Source: Eumeta japonica (taxonomy: Eukaryota > Arthropoda > Insecta > Lepidoptera > Psychidae). Taken from it: DNA of 64,000 bases. Location of the stretch: assembly GCA_005406025.1 (NCBI GenBank), contig BGZK01000010.1, positions 1,290,727-1,354,726 of the forward strand. The letters run 5' to 3'. Both the position numbers and the translations under genes were made by a program. Below the pieces are notes generated by a model. It was not told where the DNA came from, did no database searches, and saw nothing but the letters and a program-made list of their open reading frames with translations. Of the stretch, positions 58,207-64,000 are shown one piece after another (the stretch's first letter is position 1; the number at the start of each line of letters is the position of its first letter).

Positions 58207-58499
58207 TGTCTTGACAGGGGGGATCAATGAGAGGCCGAGAACCACGGCGGTCTATACGGTACGACCACGAGTCGATGTACCGAGCACATGTGGGCCTCAT
58301 ACATGTAACATGTGAAGTGCATGCCTACGCCCCCTCGATTATAATGTATATAGGTCATATGTACAGGCGGATGCGCCATCTATAGATTGCAGCGGAATTG
58401 GTGCATCCGTCGCAGTTGTACTCTGACCGCCACTTGTGAAGCTCCTGCTGCAATAAACAAATCTGAACGTCGAAACTCTGTCCATCATTTTGCCCACAA
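58207..58499 (+). mobile_element. Possible solo LTR
   Basis: About 290 bp, GC-richer than its surroundings, bounded by tgtcttgacagggggg and ...ttgcccaca (TG...CA). It has a TATA-like tataatgtatata at 58341 and AATAAA at 58452-58457. No internal retrovirus-like genes nearby. The call is by layout only. Confidence 0.35.
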
Positions 58500-58639
58500 A
58501 CCGCAAGAATCCGTACTCCGAGGTGACTGTGAAGGAAATCCGAATTGCAGGCTTACGCGGCGGTGCTGAAATCGCCGTTACAATTTCAAATAATTTCGTT
58601 CTCTTTTATTATCACCCCTTAAAGATTGAGTCGAGAACA

Positions 58640-59040
58640 ACCGAAATCGAGATACCGAAGACAGCGTCACCAGACCATATAAAGGACATTGGAATTCATT
58701 CTCTGTCCACGCGAGCGGAGCTGCAGCTGCAAGTCAATGTGTCTACGTGTGTATTCATGGAACATAGACCCTATATATATACACGGAATACAGGCTTAAT
58801 CATTCAATGCGGAATTGTATGTAAATAGTTTCCAGCTATTTATTTTAATCGCTCTCAGGACCTATGACGCGGCGTGGGTAGGAGGATGAGTGCTGGTATA
58901 ATTATATTAAATTGATCCCATCTCGAATCCGAACCGATGCTGATGCCGCACCCAGTCTCGATGTCGAAGCCAATCGTCGTCTCGGTCAGATTCTAGTCTC
59001 AGTGACTACACAGAGATAAGGAGCTACGAACAGCAAGTAA
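58640..59040. repeat. Degenerate low-complexity repeats
   Basis: gaacaaccgaaatcgagata at 58634 and ccatctcgaatccgaaccga, gatgccgcacccagtctcga at 58917 belong to the purine/pyrimidine-rich family. The 112-codon frame here is not supported as a gene. Confidence 0.45.
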
Positions 59041-59659
59041 CTCTAACATTGCCAATAATAATTTCTTCTGATCATTTACCTTTACATATTATTAGTAAAT
59101 AATTAATGTACGTGATTTTCCAGTAGCGATTTTATTATTAGGATAGAAGCTATTTAACTAAAACTTGTAAGTATTTTGTAAGTGTTTATTATTAAGGAAA
59201 TGTCCAAACAACAATTTTTGCATACACACACAAAGTGAAAGAAAGAGAGAGAGAGAGAGGAAGAAATGAAGAACAAATATAAATATTGTAATATTTAAAT
59301 ATTTTAACGGATTACTAAAATTCAATGTTACATCTTTTATCATTATGTACATGCATTTCCTTGTTCATGAAGTTAAACATTTTTATAGTTATTGAAATAT
59401 ATAGACAACATTACAACACAAAACTTCAATATCACAGACTGGGCTACCACATATTAAACAAATTAATAACCAGAAAAATAGGCATTACTTATAATTTAAC
59501 ATACACCATAATTTCAACGACATTATTTATTTGTTGCGAAAAAATTTTCTCAGTGCTTATTATCTTATTTATGGTTTGCGACTTGTTCTCGAATATTTCG
59601 AATGAAAACGGCTAGTTTTATAAAAAAAAATACTTTAGGTTAAATTAGTCATCGACAGA

Positions 59660-59860
59660 TGTGAGACAAACAGAAGAACAGAACTTCTCGAACAGCAACC
59701 CCAGACGGCCAGCGCGGGCCGGCCTCTCACCGCACTGGCTACCCGGTCAGGATCGCAGGTCACTAGGCCATCGGGCGCCAGGTGGCCTAGAACCCTGTGG
59801 TGTTAATCTAAGGGAAGATTTATGTCCAGCGGTGGAAGTCCAATGGCTGATATGTGCGTA
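59660..59860 (+). repeat. Probable RTE-type LINE 3' end
   Basis: GC-rich block ending gaagatttatgtccagcggt followed by ggaagtccaatggctg. From memory this resembles the common lepidopteran RTE terminus (tttgtccagcagtggga), which encodes the last residues of the ORF. The 114-codon frame through it is not a cellular gene. Confidence 0.45.
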
Positions 59861-59999
59861 TTTATTATTAGACCATTCGTGTCACGTTGTGGCGCGTGTA
59901 ACATTGCCTCTTGTATATAAGTTCTTAAGAAAAATCGCTTTGGTATGGTTCCTTCGAATTTTCACACTAGAACTAGCAATATTTTATTTCATATTTATC

Positions 60000-60770
60000 A
60001 ATTAGTAATTCACAAATATGATTTTATATCATTTCTTTTGCTAACAGAAAATTAATATAATCAAGGAGAAAAAACTATATAGAAATATATTGTAACAGCT
60101 ACAAATAGAATATTATATAAGCACACCACTAATGAATGAGGACAAAAACTAACAGTTTTATTAGTCCCGACGTATTTGCGTTAGTGTTGCCACATTACCT
60201 GTGAGTTTAAAATGCGCTGAACGCTGTCCGCCATAATTTGAGTATATCTCGAAAAGGCGTGAGAATTCTCTGACTACGTGACGAAGCCTTAAGCCCCTCC
60301 CGCCGCCCACGGTCCTGATACCAAGCGTGGTATGTATTTTGACACCCTAGTGAAAGGGTCACGTAGTGTGGATATGTTGCCTTATAGAAACCATTTAATA
60401 CTTAGTACACGGTAGTGATTAAGTGGTTCAAGGGAATTATCTTGCAAGAGGAACGCGCAGGGCTCGTTTGATTGACTTGCGATTGGTCTATTGACCGTGG
60501 TTGAATTGACTGATGAGTTTTGTCTTAGGTCAAATTAAGACACTGCTGTGTCATTTGGAAAACACATTAACCTGTAGGTTACGGACATTGGCATCGCCCT
60601 GGTAACAGCGGTCAAAACCTTTCACTATGAAGTTAAAAAGTGAAGTGGCAGAGTATGCCTTAACGGCAAAATAATAAAAATCTGAAATAATATAAATTAT
60701 AGGACATCACTAAAATTGTTGTTATACGAGTAGTATACGAGTTGCTATATTTTCATACTGCACAGTTTTT
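60000..60770. other. Intergenic DNA with unclassified GC-richer patch
   Basis: 60150-60640 is less AT-rich (aagcccctcccgccgcccac). It has repeat-like motifs but no recognisable frame or RNA. Confidence 0.35.
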
Positions 60771-60850
60771 AGGGTTCCGTGGGCCCAATAAAAAAACAGA
60801 ATCCTTATAGGATCATTGTATTCATTATTTTGTCCGTGTGTCGCAGCTTA
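60771..60850 (+). repeat. End fragment of gggttccgtac-family repeat
   Basis: agggttccgtgggcccaata, then ataggatcatt and a gtccgtgtgtcgc stretch, collinear with 18243-18325. Confidence 0.55.
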
Positions 60851-61169
60851 TTTTCTCTGAATGTATTGGATTAATAAAAAATATTATGAGAATATATATA
60901 TATGTATATATCTGATCTCGTCAAATTCCTGCGCGAAATTCAAAATAGTCGTGAAAGAAAAAGTATACAAAATACGTTTGCTAAAGTCAACGACGACATA
61001 TGCAATGATTTATAGTGCTAACCCTTGCCATGGAAGTCCGACTCACACAAGTCTTTTTTTTAAACCAGTACAATCGTGGCTATTTTTTTTTAATATACTT
61101 GGGATCTCGTTGATGAGTCTGTTTCGGTCTGTTTAGAACTGAACCCACGGCTGGGCTCAGGATTCAAAA

Positions 61170-62440
61170 CAGAACAATTCAAAAACCGGCCAAGTGCATA
61201 TCGAGCCACTTGCAGTGTAAGGTCCCGTAGTTATCCATCAGAGTATCCGGACTCAAAAGGGGCTTTTTCTTTGATAGTATGAATCTATCAATTAGTTCAC
61301 GGTTTAACGGCTAATAATGTCTAAAAACAGGTCCATGTAGGACGGGTGTTGACGATGTTATGCTTTTATATTTCTATAAATTTACGTGATTGATTAACTT
61401 ACTATCTATTTTACACAACCAACAACGTCATATAAGTAATTTTAAATGAATTTTGCATTTTACTTCTCCAAGTACATTTTATAAGTTGGTCGACTATTAT
61501 TCGCTAATTTGTAAAACCTACTTAGCTGTAATAAATTTATTTTCAAATTTGATCATATATACTACGGTCGTGAATATTTTCAAATATCTAAGAATAACCA
61601 TTTACCTAATTCTAACAAAATTTAGCACTAAAAAGTTTAATATTTTACAAACGAATACTTAAATCGAAAAATGATTTTCACGGACCGGCGATGTTATTGA
61701 TGAGCTATCCAACGCCGCCTCATACCGTGGAGCAGACTAGAAAAAAAATCATCCCCACTTTACGAAAAGGGGGGTACCCGAAAACTTTTTTTTCAAAATT
61801 TTATTCTCCCACTTTGTCGGCCTAATTAGTGTGTACACCCATACTAAATTACAGCTTTAAATTTCTAAGAATTTTGCTCGCTGATTAAATTTTCGTGTAA
61901 TTTTTAATTTATGCACATAGTTAAGTTTAATCATTTTAATTAATTTGTTATAAATTTAGGCAATATTGTTTAAATAAGTGACAGAAATAGGGACATACAC
62001 ATAACACACCGCCAACCATTTTGCAATATGAAAAGCATGTGCGTCAAGATCCATGCTACACATATTCTAAGAGCTGTGATTGGTAAAACCAGTCAGACCA
62101 TGATCAGCCCATAATACAATAGAATAATGGACTCATTCATTTTACCCATAAATATCAGACGTTAAATCATTCAATTTTATCAATAACTATCGGAGCCCAT
62201 ATTCCTAAAATTTATTCCACATTCAGCTCAAACATTCTCAAGAATAAATTATGCCTAAATTATAAATAGTTTTAAATTCAAACAAGGAAATCCCCGCCGA
62301 TCAGCTACAGGCCGCATCGGTACTTGCAGATAGGTGCTGGGAATTAAGCCGCGGACAGACAGATAAACAAGTGACCGGATGGACGGACGAACATGGCGAG
62401 ACCATAAGAGGTCTCTATTGACCACTGAACCCTAAAAACT
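61170..62440. mobile_element. Possible complete copy of the gggttccgtac-family element
   Basis: Starts caaaaaccggccaagtgca and ends with inverted signals cggacagacagataaacaag, gatggacggacgaacatggc and ctgaaccctaaaaa. The length, about 1.27 kb, is close to the inner element at 18238-19364. Interior identity was not verified. Confidence 0.4.
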
Positions 62441-62549
62441 TCTTTACGCCATGTCGAAAGTCTGTAATTCAGTCTCTATATATCCAGATCACAAGCATCT
62501 TCACATCAGCGATACTCACACCACAGGCTATGTTCCCCACATCGACACA

Positions 62550-62990
62550 TGAATTATCCTATCTCCTGCAGAACCATATGGTATCCGGAGACCGGGTCTC
62601 CCCCCGCGCCCCGCGCCGGCGGCTTTCCTTTCTCGAGATTGAAATCTTGTTAAAGAAAACGTCTTTTACAGCGCCATTGTCTACAATTACGTCGCTTTGT
62701 GGCCGGCGCGCGGCGGGCCGATGCGTGCATCCCTTTCGCACCTTCGCCCCGGCGCGTCTAGCCGTCCCTTTCCCTCGGAGGGCGAACGACCACTTTTAAA
62801 ATCCAATTTGAGATTTCCGCACGGCTCGAGTTTGTTATTTCCGTTTGCTTTTATTGTGCCGTTTTCTGTTTGTTTGTTTGTTTTTTTTTTATTCAAGTTC
62901 TTTGTACCAGTACACAGGTTTCCGTATTCGAGTTTTGTCCGCGACACTTTACGTTCCGCCGGCGCGAATTATTTCTTGGAAAGTTTTTAA
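62550..62990. other. CpG-rich islet near the right edge
   Basis: gcgccccgcgccggcggctt, tggccggcgcgcggcgggcc and ccccggcgcgtctagccgtc surround a less GC-rich core (gaaatcttgttaaagaaaac). Overlapping frames on both strands carry no known domain. Possible promoter or untranslated exon of a gene to the right. Confidence 0.4.
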
Positions 62991-62999
62991 TAAGTCTCG

Positions 63000-64000
63000 C
63001 GTAGATCGATAAATACGCGAACGTTGTAGACTTAATCGTCTTGAACCAGAACCGAGATCTGTATCAAAACTGAGAACGAAAACGAATAACTAAACACCAT
63101 ATCACCGACATAAAAGCGAAGAAATCGTTGTCCGTTCTGACGAAACTCGTGGAAAATTGTATTTTCCATCAGATTTGGCACTATCTAACTTTTGACATAA
63201 CAAAGTTGGAGTTGGGATTTTCTTTTCTTCCTTTTTACACAAATAGTCATTATTTTGAAGATATTTAGCGATGTGGAAGTAGTGGATTGAAGTAGAAGTA
63301 GAAGTTAATCTACGGAACCACTCTGTGTGGATGTGTGCGTGCGTGTGTGTGTCTGTGTGTGTGTGTGATGGATGCGCTAGAGATGGTCTTGAAAAATTAT
63401 AAGCAGGCCGGAATTGTTAGTACATATACATAAAAGTAGAGAGAAAAATAATTACAAATAAACTCTATTAGAAACAATACCCCTGTTAGAAACATTGAGA
63501 AAATACATTTCAATGGTTTAAAACTATCTACTGCCTTAACATAATTTTATGAAATTTAGATGCTAATAATCTACACCCGAGAAAACATACAAGATATATT
63601 TTATTTCGTTTCTCTATTTATTCTGACATTTCGTAAATCTTAAACAGAACCGGAAATCTAGATCGAGACCAAAAATCCAGAAACAAAAATAGATTCAGGA
63701 TTGAAATCGACACAAGAACAAGATCGGTATCGCGTCAGCGCGGCAGCGCGACCGGCGTTAAAATATGAAGAATTCATACGATATCAACGTAAGCAGAGGT
63801 ACTATGGTAACTAATTAGCCAAATTTTAGGCAACCATAAAATTGAAATTGTCGGTTTTGGCAGCCCGTTTTACTTTGATTAGATGCAAAAGAACCGCTAC
63901 CGTGAGCGTAAAATAACTGATATTATTTTCTAAATTCCATTTGTTTACGTCTGGGATCCGTATACACCAACAGACGCCACTGTGTCGTTGAGATGTTTGC
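63000..64000. other. Right-edge region with low-complexity repeats
   Basis: Contains gaaccagaaccgagatctgt near 63043, a TG-rich microsatellite at 63335-63368 and a further purine-rich block at 63640-63740. No gene recognised. Confidence 0.5.

Noticed and set aside
59661..60005. 114-codon frame
   Set aside because: Runs through a probable RTE 3' end and into AT-rich DNA in a frame different from the element's own.
62530..62990. Overlapping frames of 60-97 codons on both strands
   Set aside because: Same reason as the other CpG islets; opposing frames are equally open.
1..64000. CRISPR arrays, operons, phage genes
   Set aside because: Intron-bearing animal genes and eukaryotic repeats throughout; repeats present are tandem or inverted without spacer arrays.

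Overview
This is a 64 kb AT-rich window from an animal nuclear genome, almost certainly an insect and most likely a moth or butterfly (Lepidoptera). The evidence is intron-split genes with GT-AG junctions, insect-type NADPH oxidase 5 and hydroxylysine kinase proteins, and dispersed repeat families that I know from lepidopteran genomes: a gggttccgtac / ccggccaagtg element, a 3' tail ending in gaagtcggttaaaa, short elements with terminal inverted repeats, and purine-rich gagaccgagac remnants. No bacterial, plasmid, phage or CRISPR features are present, and I found no tRNA or rRNA gene.

Left third (1-27.9 kb): two genes lie tail to tail. On the + strand, 18 exons from about 1.1 to 15.07 kb encode a calcium-regulated NADPH oxidase (Nox5) with EF-hands, a six-helix heme membrane domain and an FAD/NADPH dehydrogenase domain. 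The 5' end is not resolved. 987 codons can be joined in frame, and the stop is at 15065-15067. On the - strand, six exons from 27843 down to 15891 encode a complete 375-residue hydroxylysine kinase-like aminoglycoside phosphotransferase-family protein (HYKK/AGPHD1), close to the human length. The two polyadenylation signals are about 590 bp apart. I chose the splice sites by reading phase and protein conservation; every junction keeps frame.

Right two thirds (28-64 kb): I can support no cellular gene here. It is a repeat-rich, AT-rich desert with degenerate mobile elements: LINE endonuclease and reverse transcriptase fragments (53.1-55.1 kb), a broken mariner (55.5-56.7 kb), a Helitron-like N-terminal reading frame (43.9-44.3 kb), a possible RTE LINE 3' end (59.7 kb), a possible solo LTR (58.2-58.5 kb), short inverted-repeat elements (48.1-48.6 kb) and several near-perfect hairpins. 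Two CpG-rich islets (57.1-57.45 and 62.55-62.97 kb) stand out from the background and may be regulatory, possibly the 5' region of a gene beyond the right edge.

The most useful observations are a 42-bp-spaced duplication of the 5' splice site of HYKK exon 3, a GC-AG intron and a 42-nt in-frame microexon in Nox5, an extra N-terminal EF-hand in Nox5, one repeat inserted inside another in the last HYKK intron, and a nested fold-back element with a related single arm 26 kb away. I found no convincing new biological system.
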